Assembly: GCF_015477355.1 (NCBI RefSeq)
Contig: NZ_JADLRJ010000009.1
Coordinates: forward strand, 237,939 to 301,938
Length of the DNA: 64,000 nt
Origin: Nocardia blacklockiae
GTDB taxonomy: Bacteria; Actinomycetota; Actinomycetes; Mycobacteriales; Mycobacteriaceae
Direction of reading: 5' to 3'
Shown: positions 41,725 through 50,127 of the stretch, piece after piece
Layout of the letters: each line of letters opens with the position of its first letter
How positions within the stretch are numbered: position 1 is the stretch's first letter
Position numbers and translations under genes: made by a program
The notes under the pieces: model-generated
The model's database searches: none
Told to the model about the DNA's origin: nothing
Seen by the model: the letters and a program-made list of their open reading frames with translations, nothing else

Positions 41725-42624
41725 TCAGGTCTCGCGGACGGCCCGGCGCACGAATCCGTTGGTGGCGGTGAGCATCTGGCGCGCCCGGGTGGCGTCGACC
41801 CCGGCCAGCTGCATGACGATGGCGGTCTTGGCGTGGCCGCCGGCCGCGTCGAGCAGCGCCGCGGCCGCCCGCGGGTCGACACCCGTGGCCTCGGCGACGA
41901 TCCGCTTGGCGCGGTCCACCAGTTTGGTGTTCGACGGGTGCATGTCGACCATCAGGTTGCCGTAGACCTTGCCGGAGTAGACCATCACGGCGGTGGAGAG
42001 CATGTTGCACACCATCTTCTGCGCCGTGCCCGCCTTGAGGCGGGTGGAGCCGGTGAGAACCTCGGGGCCCGTGTCGATCTCGATGGGGATGTCGGCGTGC
42101 GCGCTCAGCTCCGCCGGGCGGTTGCACGACAGCGCGACCGTCGCGGAGCCGGCCGCGCGGGCGTAGTCGAGGGCGCCGATCGCGTACGGGGTGCGCCCGC
42201 TGGCGGCCAGGGCGACCACCACGTCGCGTTCGGTCAGCGCGATGGCCGCGAGATCGCGCTCCGCGCCGGCGAAGTCGTCCTCGGCGCCCTCCACCGCCTC
42301 GGTGAGGGCTCGTTTCCCGCCCGCGATGATGCCGAGCACCTCGCCGGGCTCGGTGCCGAAGGTGGGCGGGCACTCGGCCGCGTCCAGCACCCCCAGCCGG
42401 CCGCTGGTGCCCGCCCCCGCATAGATCAGCCGTCCGCCGTGCGCCCGCGCCGCGACGATCCGTTCGACCGCCCGGGTGATCTGCGGAATCGCCACCGCCA
42501 CAGCGGAAGCCACCTGTGCGTCCTCGGCGTTCATGGTCCGCAGCAACGCGTCGACCGGCATCGAGTCGAGCCCCGCGGAATGCGGATTCGACGTCTCGGT
42601 GGCGAGTGCCCCGATCTCCTCCAT
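41725..42624 (-). CDS. murQ: N-acetylmuramic acid 6-phosphate etherase
   Basis: 299 residues, SIS fold. The family signature IYAGAGTSGRLGVLDAAECPPTFG and VVALAASGRTPYAIGAL are intact. It splits the lactyl ether of MurNAc-6-phosphate to give GlcNAc-6-phosphate and D-lactate in peptidoglycan recycling. ATG 42624 has GGGAGG. It is the last gene of a four-gene set (kinase, symporter, RpiR regulator, MurQ) read on the minus strand, 40 bp after the regulator. Confidence 0.95.
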   Translation of the reverse strand: MEEIGALATETSNPHSAGLDSMPVDALLRTMNAEDAQVASAVAVAIPQITRAVERIVAARAHGGRLIYAGAGTSGRLGVLDAAECPPTFGTEPGEVLGIIAGGKRALTEAVEGAEDDFAGAERDLAAIALTERDVVVALAASGRTPYAIGALDYARAAGSATVALSCNRPAELSAHADIPIEIDTGPEVLTGSTRLKAGTAQKMVCNMLSTAVMVYSGKVYGNLMVDMHPSNTKLVDRAKRIVAEATGVDPRAAAALLDAAGGHAKTAIVMQLAGVDATRARQMLTATNGFVRRAVRET

Positions 42625-42664
42625 CAGTCCTCCCGCCGCGCGACCGAGGCGCCCACCCCGCCCA

Positions 42665-43537
42665 TTACGCCTCCCTGGGCCGGCGGGGCATCCGGCGGTC
42701 GGCGACCGCGTCGTGGGTGCGGTGCAACGCCTGCGCGGCGGCCGGGGTGCGTTGCAGCACACCGACATACAGCGCGTCGACGATGAGCAGCTGACTCATC
42801 CGGCTCGCCATCGCCGCGGACCGGAAGCCGTCCTCGCGGCCGGCCGCGAGCAGGGTGCGCGCCGCCGTGGCCGCCAGCGCCGAACCGGCTCCCGCGGTCA
42901 CCGCGACCGTCGCCGCTCCGGCCCGGGCCGCCCGCCGCACCGCCTCGACCACGCCGCGGGTTTCGCCGGAGTGCGAGAACGCCATCGCGACGTCGCCGGT
43001 CCCGAGCAGGCTGGCCTGCACCAGCGCGTCGTCCTCGGAAGTGCAGGCGCCGCACCACATTCCGATGCGGGTGAGCTTCTGGGCCATATCCATCGCCACC
43101 AGTCCCGAGGCGCCGATGCCGATCAGCTGGATGCGGCGGGCCTGCGCCAGTTCCTCGGACACCGCCGCCATCGTCGCCGCGTCGGCCCGCTCGGCGGTGG
43201 CCAGCAGTCCCTCGGTCTCGAAGGCGGCCAGCTTGTGCAGGACCTTCGGCGGGGTGTCGTCGGGGTCGATGTCGGTGGCCAGCACCGGCGTGCGGTCCTC
43301 GGTGCCGGTGGCCGCCAGCGCCAGGCGCAATTGCGGATAGCCCTCGTAGCCAAGGGTTTTGGCCAGCCGCACCACCGCCGAGGTGCTGGTCTCGGCCCGC
43401 TCGGCGAGCTGGTTCACGGTCAGCTGCGCCGTGCCCGCCGGATCGTCGCGGATCACCTGCGCCACCCGGCGGGCGGTCGGGGTGAGCCGGGGGAGCGCCG
43501 TCAGCAGGCGCGTGCGCACATCGTCACCGTCGTTCAT
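42665..43537 (-). CDS. RpiR-family regulator with SIS domain
   Basis: 290 residues: N-terminal RpiR helix-turn-helix (LTVNQLAERAETSTSAVVRLAKTLGYEGY) and C-terminal SIS sugar-phosphate domain (IQLIGIGASGLVAMDMAQKL, AMAFSHSGETRGVVEA). MurR, which controls murPQ in E. coli, has the same architecture, so MurNAc-6-phosphate is the probable effector. ATG 43537 overlaps the symporter's last 14 bases. Confidence 0.92.
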   Translation of the reverse strand: MNDGDDVRTRLLTALPRLTPTARRVAQVIRDDPAGTAQLTVNQLAERAETSTSAVVRLAKTLGYEGYPQLRLALAATGTEDRTPVLATDIDPDDTPPKVLHKLAAFETEGLLATAERADAATMAAVSEELAQARRIQLIGIGASGLVAMDMAQKLTRIGMWCGACTSEDDALVQASLLGTGDVAMAFSHSGETRGVVEAVRRAARAGAATVAVTAGAGSALAATAARTLLAAGREDGFRSAAMASRMSQLLIVDALYVGVLQRTPAAAQALHRTHDAVADRRMPRRPREA

Positions 43538-45125
43538 CGCGAGTTCCGTCCAGCGTGAGGGGTGGGGGAGGGGCAGCGGTCGATCGGCACGAGGCGACGA
43601 TATCGCCGGACGGACGGGCCGATCGCACGAACACCCGTTCCGGACGCAATCGGCTGCCGAGCCCGCCGACCAGGAGGGTGACCGCGACGCCGATCGGCAC
43701 CAGCCACTGTGCGGCGACGGCCTTTTCGGTCACCGCGCCCGCGACGGTCACGTCGATCCGGACGACCCGGACCACGAAGGTCATCACGAGCACCGTGACG
43801 ACGAAGGCGACGATCGCGTCCGCCTGGGTGGCCCGGCGGACCAGCCGGCCGAGCAGGAAGGCGCCCAGCAGCGCGCCGTAGGTGTAGCCCGCGATGGCGA
43901 GCGCGGTCAGGTACACGTTGCCGGTGGTGGCGCTGAAACCCATGGCGAACACGGCCATCAGCACCGCCCACACCAGCGTCATGGCCCGGCCCAGCCGCAG
44001 CATCGCCGCGTCGGAGAGTTCGCGGCGGGAGAAGCTGTGGACGATGTCGGCCACCGTCGAATTCGACATGGAGTTCAACGCCGCCGACAGCGAACCCATG
44101 GCGGCGCCGAGGATTCCGGCGACCAACAGGCCCGAGATCACCACCGGCAGCCCGTGCAGGATGAAGTCCGGATACAGCCCGTCGGAGCTGGACAGGCCCA
44201 GCTCCTTCGGCGTCGCGCCGTCGTTGTACGCCCACAGCAGCGCGCCCACCAGCGAGAAGGCCGCGAACTGCACCGCGATGAACACCCCCGAGGCGATCAT
44301 CGCCCGCTGTCCCTCGCGCACCGAGCGGGTGGCCAGAATGCGTTGCACGATCAGCTGATCCGAGCCGTGCGAGGCCATGGCGAACAGCGCGCCGCCGACG
44401 ATCGCGGTGGGCAGCGCGAAGCTGCTGGTGAGGATGTGGGCCGGGGCGAAGTCGGTGTCGAACAGGCGGAACTTGCCGTCGTGCCACGCCCGCGCGTACC
44501 CGGACGCGCCGACGTGTCCGGTGAGCACGGCGATCGCGATCAGCGCACCGAGCAGATACAGGCCCATCTGCAACGCGTCGGTCCAGATCACCGCCTTGAT
44601 GCCGCCCAGGTAGGTGTAGCCGACGGTGAGCAGCGTGAGCACCGCGATGATCACGTCGTAGCCCAGGGTGAGGCCGAACTCGCCGAGCAGCAGCTTGATC
44701 GGGATGGCCGAGGCGAACAGCCGCACGCCCTCGGCGAGCAGCCGGGTGACCACGAACGTCACCGCCGCGACGCCCTGCAGGTAGCGCCCGAACCGCTGCC
44801 CGAGGTACTGGTAGGCGCTGACGAAACCGCCCCGCTTGTACAGCGGTATCAACGCGATCGCGACGACCGTGCGGCCGATGATGTAGCCGAACGCCAGCTC
44901 GACGTTGCCGAATCCTTGATCGGTGTACGCGCCGCCCGGAATCGAAATGACCGTCAGCACACTGGTTTCGGTGGCCACCACCGAGAAACACACCGTCCAC
45001 CAAGGCATTCGGCCCGCGCCGACGAAATAGTCGCCGGCGGAGCGCTGCTTTCCGGACAGCCGCACGCCGATCCATGCCACGGTCACCAGATACACGACGA
45101 TGACCGCGACATTGAGTGCGTTCAT
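43524..45125 (-). CDS. Sodium:solute symporter (SSS) family transporter
   Basis: 533 residues with about 13 membrane helices. SSS-family features: SAGDYFVGAGRMPWW, conserved GGAYTDQG loop, and the sodium-site segment GAAMGSLSAALNSMSNSTVADI. E. coli imports MurNAc by a PTS (MurP), which delivers it phosphorylated; a sodium symporter would import free sugar, so the cytoplasmic kinase upstream becomes necessary. The last ~40 residues are Pro/Arg-rich. ATG 45125 has GGGAG; a TTGACA promoter lies directly upstream. Confidence 0.9.
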   Translation of the reverse strand: MNALNVAVIVVYLVTVAWIGVRLSGKQRSAGDYFVGAGRMPWWTVCFSVVATETSVLTVISIPGGAYTDQGFGNVELAFGYIIGRTVVAIALIPLYKRGGFVSAYQYLGQRFGRYLQGVAAVTFVVTRLLAEGVRLFASAIPIKLLLGEFGLTLGYDVIIAVLTLLTVGYTYLGGIKAVIWTDALQMGLYLLGALIAIAVLTGHVGASGYARAWHDGKFRLFDTDFAPAHILTSSFALPTAIVGGALFAMASHGSDQLIVQRILATRSVREGQRAMIASGVFIAVQFAAFSLVGALLWAYNDGATPKELGLSSSDGLYPDFILHGLPVVISGLLVAGILGAAMGSLSAALNSMSNSTVADIVHSFSRRELSDAAMLRLGRAMTLVWAVLMAVFAMGFSATTGNVYLTALAIAGYTYGALLGAFLLGRLVRRATQADAIVAFVVTVLVMTFVVRVVRIDVTVAGAVTEKAVAAQWLVPIGVAVTLLVGGLGSRLRPERVFVRSARPSGDIVASCRSTAAPPPPLTLDGTRDERR

Positions 45126-45160
45126 CGCGAACTCCCGGTGGCGCAGCGGGCAGACTGCAA

Positions 45161-45192
45161 TTAAGTGTCAGACGAAATAGTTAATCTGTCAA
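45161..45192 (-). promoter_or_regulatory. Promoter with repeated operator for the symporter-rpiR-murQ operon
   Basis: On the minus strand: TTGACA (45187-45192), 17-bp spacer, GACACT (45164-45169). Overlapping it are two direct repeats read on the plus strand as TTAAGTGTCA (45161-45170) and TTAATCTGTCA (45181-45191), 20 bp apart, i.e. two helical turns. They are good candidates for the RpiR-family binding sites, placed to block the promoter. Confidence 0.65.
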
Positions 45193-45198
45193 CGATTC

Positions 45199-46122
45199 TC
45201 AGGAAATCCGTGTGATCAACGGTTCCAGCGCCGTCGTCGTGTCGGCGCCCAGCAGCGCGGCGCCATCGATCGGATGGCCGCGTGCGGGCCGGCGTTCGAC
45301 GGCCGTGCCGAGCGCGTGGTCCAGTGGGGTCCACAGTGCCGTACCGAGTCCGATCAGTCCACCGGTCACCGCATACGGTACCGGTGCCGGCACGCCGCCG
45401 CGGGCGATCGCGGCACGGACCGCGCGGGCCAGCGCGTGGGCGGCCGCGGTCATGATGCCTGCGGCCACTTGGTCGGTGGCGGCGGCCGCGGCGACCGCGG
45501 GCGCGAACCGTGCCGCGAGCAGGGCGGGATTCTCGTGTTCGCCGAACAACTTCGGCAGCGCGTCGAGGGGACCGTAGTGTTCGGCGGCCGCCGCGGCCAG
45601 CGCGGTGGCCGGTCCGCGCCCGTCGTGGCAGCACAGCGCGGCCCGCAGGCCCTGCACGCCGATCCACCCGCCGCTGCCCTCGTCGCCGAGCAGCGGACCC
45701 CAGCCGTCGACGCGGGTGAACCGGCCCGCCGCGTCGATCGCGGTGGCCACCGCGCCGGTGCCCGCGGCCAGCACCACGCCGGGCTCCCCGCCGAGCGCTC
45801 CGGCGTGCGCGGTGACGGCGTCGGAAGTGACCGCGACCGCCGCCACCCCGGGCAATTCGGCCAGGTGTCGCGCGAGCCGCAGGCGCGCGTCCGGCGCGGC
45901 GGCCGCCCCGGCCGCGCCCACCGACAGCACGAAAGGGCTTGTTACGCCGTCGATTCGACCCAGCACGGTCGCGATGGCGCGGAGTGCGGCGTCGACGCCG
46001 TCCGCGGTCGCCAGGCCGGGAGCGCCCGGTCCGTCGGCGCGCGCGATCTCGCCGTCGGCGGTCCGCAGCGACGCGCGGCAGCCGGACTTGCCGAGGTCGA
46101 CGGCGAGGAGGGCGGTGGTCAT
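45199..46122 (-). CDS. BadF/BcrAD-type amino-sugar kinase (probable MurNAc/GlcNAc kinase)
   Basis: 307 residues of the ASKHA fold. DLGKSGCRAS is the phosphate-1 loop; GTGAVATAIDAAGRFTRVDGWGPLLGDEGSGGWIG is the NagK/BadF signature. Clostridial MurK, which phosphorylates MurNAc and GlcNAc, belongs to this family. With a non-phosphorylating symporter downstream and MurQ in the same set, it most likely makes MurNAc-6-phosphate. ATG 46122 lacks a ribosome site. The gap to the symporter gene (73 bp) contains a promoter, so kinase and transporter may be transcribed separately. Confidence 0.85.
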   Translation of the reverse strand: MTTALLAVDLGKSGCRASLRTADGEIARADGPGAPGLATADGVDAALRAIATVLGRIDGVTSPFVLSVGAAGAAAAPDARLRLARHLAELPGVAAVAVTSDAVTAHAGALGGEPGVVLAAGTGAVATAIDAAGRFTRVDGWGPLLGDEGSGGWIGVQGLRAALCCHDGRGPATALAAAAAEHYGPLDALPKLFGEHENPALLAARFAPAVAAAAATDQVAAGIMTAAAHALARAVRAAIARGGVPAPVPYAVTGGLIGLGTALWTPLDHALGTAVERRPARGHPIDGAALLGADTTTALEPLITRIS

Positions 46123-46259
46123 GTCAGCATCATGGCCAATCGGCAGTCGATCGGTCACGTCCTGTCCGGTATGTCCGCAAATTCACTCGTGATCCCCAAC
46201 TCTGGGAATGGCCGATACTCGAACCACGTCGGTCCGGGTGAAACACAGAAGGATTCCCG

Positions 46260-46304
46260 ATGGCGCTGTTCGTGAGTCCGCCTCGCAACCGGGGGCCGCA
46301 ATGA
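46260..46304 (+). CDS. Possible 14-aa leader peptide coupled to the CHAP gene
   Basis: Short frame MALFVSPPRNRGPQ with GAAGGA seven bases before ATG 46260. Its TGA overlaps the ATG of the CHAP-domain gene at 46301 (ATGA). Expression is unproven. Confidence 0.3.
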   Translation: MALFVSPPRNRGPQ

Positions 46305-47374
46305 CTGTCGACCATTATCGGGTCGTCCCGGAGTTCGTCCTGCCGCCCTTCGCATCGGGCACCTTGCGGGGCATCGTGAACGCGACGCACGCCGCGATTC
46401 AGGCCAATGTCGACAATCTGGGCGCGGGCACTCCCTTCAAGGGACCGCAGTTCGTGAAGTTGTTGCGCGAGAAGGGCTTGATCGACGATCAGAACGAGTC
46501 GATCGCCACGACCAACCACAACGACATGGTCACCACGCTGCAAGGCATCGAAACCCAGATGGAGACCAACGACGAGGGCGTCGACAGCTCCTCCTACGGC
46601 GCGTACACCGCGGCGGGCGATGCCTACACCGATATCGATGCCGCAGTCAAGGATCTGCAGGGCACCATAGACGATTCGGTGAAGAAGTTCCCGGCCAGCG
46701 TGAACAAGGACACTGGTGCCGAGTTCTGGCCGTGGTCGGTCGAGGGTCCGCTGTGTACCGCGTGCGCCACCGCCGCGGCCAAGGTGGAACAGCGGATGCA
46801 GCAGGCCTCGACCGACATTCAGCAGCATGCCCGCCACATCGACTACTCGGCCCCCGGCAATCCGATCCCGCGTGCCTACGGTGGCACCACCGCACCGATC
46901 ACCCAGGCGTGGTCGGGCACCAGCTACGTGCCGCCCGCCGACGCCGGCACCATCGACAAGATCAAGGGATTCGCCGCGAACGAGCTGGGTGTCACCGAAC
47001 AGGGCACCAACCACGTGAACCGGCCCTACAACATCAACGACGCGTGGTGCGCGTCCTTCGCGACCTGGGTGTGGAAGCAGTCCGGCATCGACGTGGACTG
47101 GACCAACAAGAACTACGTGCCCAGCGTGTGGTCCGATGCCGCCAAACAGGGGCTGGCCGACAGCAACATGTCCGCCGCGCGCCCCGGTGACCTGGTCGTC
47201 TTCGGCGGCCAGCACCACATCGGCGTGGTGGTGGCCCGCGACGGCAACACCATCACCACCATCGAGGGCAACTCCGGCGACGCCGTGCGCCAGCACACCT
47301 ACAACATCTCTGGTGGGAATTTCGCGGGTGTCATCCATCCACCGGCCAAGCAACTGGCGACCACCGGGGCGTAA
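46301..47374 (+). CDS. CHAP-domain peptidoglycan hydrolase with ESX-like helical N-terminus
   Basis: 357 residues. The C-terminal ~130 residues are a CHAP cysteine amidase/peptidase: Cys250 in DAWCASFATWVWKQ and His305/His306 in GQHHIGVVVARDG, then TTIEGNSGD. The N-terminal ~190 residues are soluble helices without a Sec or Tat signal, spaced like the helical hairpin of ESX substrates. Export by ESX is therefore inferred. It would cut peptide stems or cross-links of the wall. It is divergent from the MurNAc recycling set, so turnover and salvage are neighbours. Alternative start ATG 46208. Confidence 0.8.
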   Translation: MTVDHYRVVPEFVLPPFASGTLRGIVNATHAAIQANVDNLGAGTPFKGPQFVKLLREKGLIDDQNESIATTNHNDMVTTLQGIETQMETNDEGVDSSSYGAYTAAGDAYTDIDAAVKDLQGTIDDSVKKFPASVNKDTGAEFWPWSVEGPLCTACATAAAKVEQRMQQASTDIQQHARHIDYSAPGNPIPRAYGGTTAPITQAWSGTSYVPPADAGTIDKIKGFAANELGVTEQGTNHVNRPYNINDAWCASFATWVWKQSGIDVDWTNKNYVPSVWSDAAKQGLADSNMSAARPGDLVVFGGQHHIGVVVARDGNTITTIEGNSGDAVRQHTYNISGGNFAGVIHPPAKQLATTGA

Positions 47375-47572
47375 CCAGCCGACCGTCCCCGGCGTGTGAT
47401 CCGCGGTATTTCGCCGTGGCGCGGGCGTATTCGGCGTGGTGATCGACCCTGTCCCGCGCCCGCCCGGTACCCTGCTCCCGGGTAGCTGAGTCATTGCCAG
47501 AGAATCGAGTTCGTTTCAGATCTTCGAGGAGCGTGGTGTGCTCGTGACCGGGTCGGTATCGGAAGTGCGCGC

Positions 47573-48622
47573 GTGAGCCGAGGCCTGCGCAAGCCCCTGC
47601 TCGGCTTCGGCGCGTTCGCGCTGGTGGCGGTGCTGGTGACCACACTCGTCTGGAATACCCTCTCGCGCAACGTCAGTGGGCCCACCACCGGCTACACCGC
47701 CACCTTCAGCGATGTGCTCGGGCTGCGCGTGAACGACGACGTGCGGATCGCCGGGGTGCGGGTCGGCAAGGTGACCGGCATCGGCCTGGCCCGGGATCCG
47801 GTTACGCGCAAGCACGTTGCCCGAGTGCGTTTCGTGGTGCAGCGCAATCAAACCCTGTACAACGACACCAAGGCCCTGGTCCGGTATCAGAATCTGATCG
47901 GTCAGCGATATGTGGCGCTGGCGCCGGGCAATCGGCCCGACAGCTCGCCGCTGCCCGGCGGCGGCGAGATTCCGTTGCAGCGCACCGAGCCGTCGTTCGA
48001 CATCTCGGGCCTGCTGGGCGGCTTCCAGCCGATCTTCGAGAACCTGCTGCCCGACCAGGTGAACGACCTGTCGAACACGCTGATCCTGGCATTGCAGGGC
48101 GATCGGGTGTCATTGAGCGCGTTCATCACTCAGGCCGCCGCGGTGGCCACCGACTTCCAGCGGCGGGACGCGATCCTGGCCGATGTCATCACCAACCTCG
48201 GCGGCGTCATGCAGGGGCTGGCCAAGCGCGGCGACGAGCTGGAGACGCTGGTGACCCAGACCCGCGCGCTCATCGGCGGGCTGTACGAGCAGGGGCAGTC
48301 GCTGCTCGCGTCGACCGAACAGATCGCGGGGGCGTCCGACGCGCTGGTGCGCTCGGTCGGGCACGTGCAGCCGACGCTGGCGCCGGCCCAGCGCTCCGTC
48401 CGCGACGCCTTCACCCTGCTGCTGGACAACGGCGCGAAGCTGGACCGCGCGGCGGTGGACATGCCCGCGCTGCTGGCCGATCTGGGGCGGTTCACGCAGA
48501 ACGGCGCGTACGCGTCCGCCTACCTGTGCACCCTGGACATCTCGCTGTACAACATCCTGCTGCCGCGCGGTCTGCTGCCGCTGATCGGTGGCAGCTCGCA
48601 CTCGGCGGTGTGCCGCCCGTGA
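47573..48622 (+). CDS. Lone Mce-family (MlaD domain) protein
   Basis: 349 residues: N-terminal membrane anchor (about 11-30), MlaD/Mce domain (YTATFSDVLGLRVNDDVRIAGVRVGKVTGI), then the long helical needle region (MceB-like, DISGLLGGFQPIFENLLPDQVNDL) ending CTLDISLYN. In mycolate bacteria Mce proteins come in operons of six with two YrbE permeases and import lipids or sterols; here there is only one. It may join a complex encoded elsewhere. GTG 47573 start. It converges with the aldehyde dehydrogenase gene, 2 bp apart. Confidence 0.88.
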   Translation: MSRGLRKPLLGFGAFALVAVLVTTLVWNTLSRNVSGPTTGYTATFSDVLGLRVNDDVRIAGVRVGKVTGIGLARDPVTRKHVARVRFVVQRNQTLYNDTKALVRYQNLIGQRYVALAPGNRPDSSPLPGGGEIPLQRTEPSFDISGLLGGFQPIFENLLPDQVNDLSNTLILALQGDRVSLSAFITQAAAVATDFQRRDAILADVITNLGGVMQGLAKRGDELETLVTQTRALIGGLYEQGQSLLASTEQIAGASDALVRSVGHVQPTLAPAQRSVRDAFTLLLDNGAKLDRAAVDMPALLADLGRFTQNGAYASAYLCTLDISLYNILLPRGLLPLIGGSSHSAVCRP

Positions 48623-48624
48623 CG

Positions 48625-50127
48625 TCACTGCCAGCGGCGGCGGCCGTGTAGCAGGGTCAGCGCCTTGGCGACCAGCGCGTCGGTGCTCGGCGTGCGGTCG
48701 AAGGTGGTGAGCGCCAGCAGCGGGGCGAAACGCTGCCGGGCCACGGCGTGCGCGAAGGTGAACTCGCGCAGGCCGTCCGGGCCGTGGATGCGCCCGAATC
48801 CCGAGTCCGCGACCCCGCCGAACGGCAGCGACGGGATCCGCGGCACGTTGAATACCGCGTTGACGCCGACCATGCCGGTGCGCAGCCGGTCGGCCAGCTC
48901 GCGGCCGCGGGCGACGGAGTACACCGCCGCGGACAGTCCGTAGCGGCTCGCGTTCGCCCGCTCGACCGCCTCGTCCATATCGGCCACCTTCGCCACCGTC
49001 AGGGTGGGGCCGAAGGTCTCCTCGGTGACGGCGAGCGCGTCCTCGGGCACGTCCACCAGCACGGTGGGCTGCACCACCTGCCCGGAGATCGCGCTCACGC
49101 CGCCGGTGAGCGCGCGGCCGCCGCGGGCCACGGCGTCCTGGAGGTGCCGCCGGATCACCTCGACCTGCCTCGGCATGGTGATCGGGCCGATCCGGGCCGC
49201 GGCGTCCGTGCCCGCGTGTACGGAATTCGCTTGTGCCACAAGTTTTTCCAGAAACGCGTCGTACACCCGCTGATGCACGTACACCCGCTCGGTGCCGATG
49301 CAGGACTGCCCGGCATTGGCCATGCCCGCCCACACCGCGGCGGCGGCCGCGCTGTCGAGATCGGCGTCCTCGTCGACGATCAGCACATCCTTGCCGCCGC
49401 ACTCGGCCACCAGGGGAGTGAGGGATTCGGCGCACACCGCCATCACCCGCTTGGCGGTGTCGGTCGAGCCGGTGAAGGCGATCTTGTCCACGCCCGCCCG
49501 GCACAGCGCCGCGCCGGTGCCGCCGTCGCCGGTGAGCAGTTGCAGCACAGGCTGTTCGGGGACGACCTCCGCGAACATGTCCACCAACCAGCGCCCCACG
49601 CCGGGACTGAACTCGCTCGGCTTGAAGACCACCGCGTTCCCGGCGGCCAGCGCGTAGACGATCGAGCCGAGCGGGGTGAACACCGGATAGTTCCACGGGC
49701 CGATCACGCCGACGACGCCCAGCGGCTTGTACTCGACCGACGCGGCTTGGTCGAAGGTCAGGAGACCGACCCCGGCGCGACTGCGCCCCAGCACCTTTCG
49801 CGCGTTTCTGCCCGCCCACTTCAGGTGGTCCAGCGCCAGGCCCACCTCGAGCGCGCCGTCGGAGTACGGCTTGCCGGTCTCGTCGTGGACGACGGCCGCG
49901 AGCTGGTTGGTGCGGCGGGCCAGCACACCGGCGAAGCGGGCGAGCCGGTCCGCGCGCTGGGCGTAGCCGAGCCCGGACCACCAGGCGAAGGCGGTGCGGG
50001 CCCGCGCGACGGCCGCGGCGGCGTCCTCGTCGGTCTGCACCGGGTAGGTGCCGACCAGGTCGCCCGTGCCGGGGTTGCGGACCTCGAAAGTCGCTCGCGC
50101 GGTGGTGGTTTCGTCGAAGGTGGTCAT
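48625..50127 (-). CDS. Aldehyde dehydrogenase (succinate-semialdehyde type)
   Basis: 500 residues with all catalytic parts: PWNYP (oxyanion Asn), AECGGKD (general base Glu), GQSCIGTERV (nucleophile Cys) and the C-terminal PFGGVADSGFGR. It oxidises an aldehyde to an acid with NAD(P). ATG 50127 overlaps the stop of the GMC oxidoreductase gene (ATGA), so the two act in sequence: alcohol to aldehyde, then aldehyde to acid. Ribosome site GGAGAG. Confidence 0.92.
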   Translation of the reverse strand: MTTFDETTTARATFEVRNPGTGDLVGTYPVQTDEDAAAAVARARTAFAWWSGLGYAQRADRLARFAGVLARRTNQLAAVVHDETGKPYSDGALEVGLALDHLKWAGRNARKVLGRSRAGVGLLTFDQAASVEYKPLGVVGVIGPWNYPVFTPLGSIVYALAAGNAVVFKPSEFSPGVGRWLVDMFAEVVPEQPVLQLLTGDGGTGAALCRAGVDKIAFTGSTDTAKRVMAVCAESLTPLVAECGGKDVLIVDEDADLDSAAAAAVWAGMANAGQSCIGTERVYVHQRVYDAFLEKLVAQANSVHAGTDAAARIGPITMPRQVEVIRRHLQDAVARGGRALTGGVSAISGQVVQPTVLVDVPEDALAVTEETFGPTLTVAKVADMDEAVERANASRYGLSAAVYSVARGRELADRLRTGMVGVNAVFNVPRIPSLPFGGVADSGFGRIHGPDGLREFTFAHAVARQRFAPLLALTTFDRTPSTDALVAKALTLLHGRRRWQ

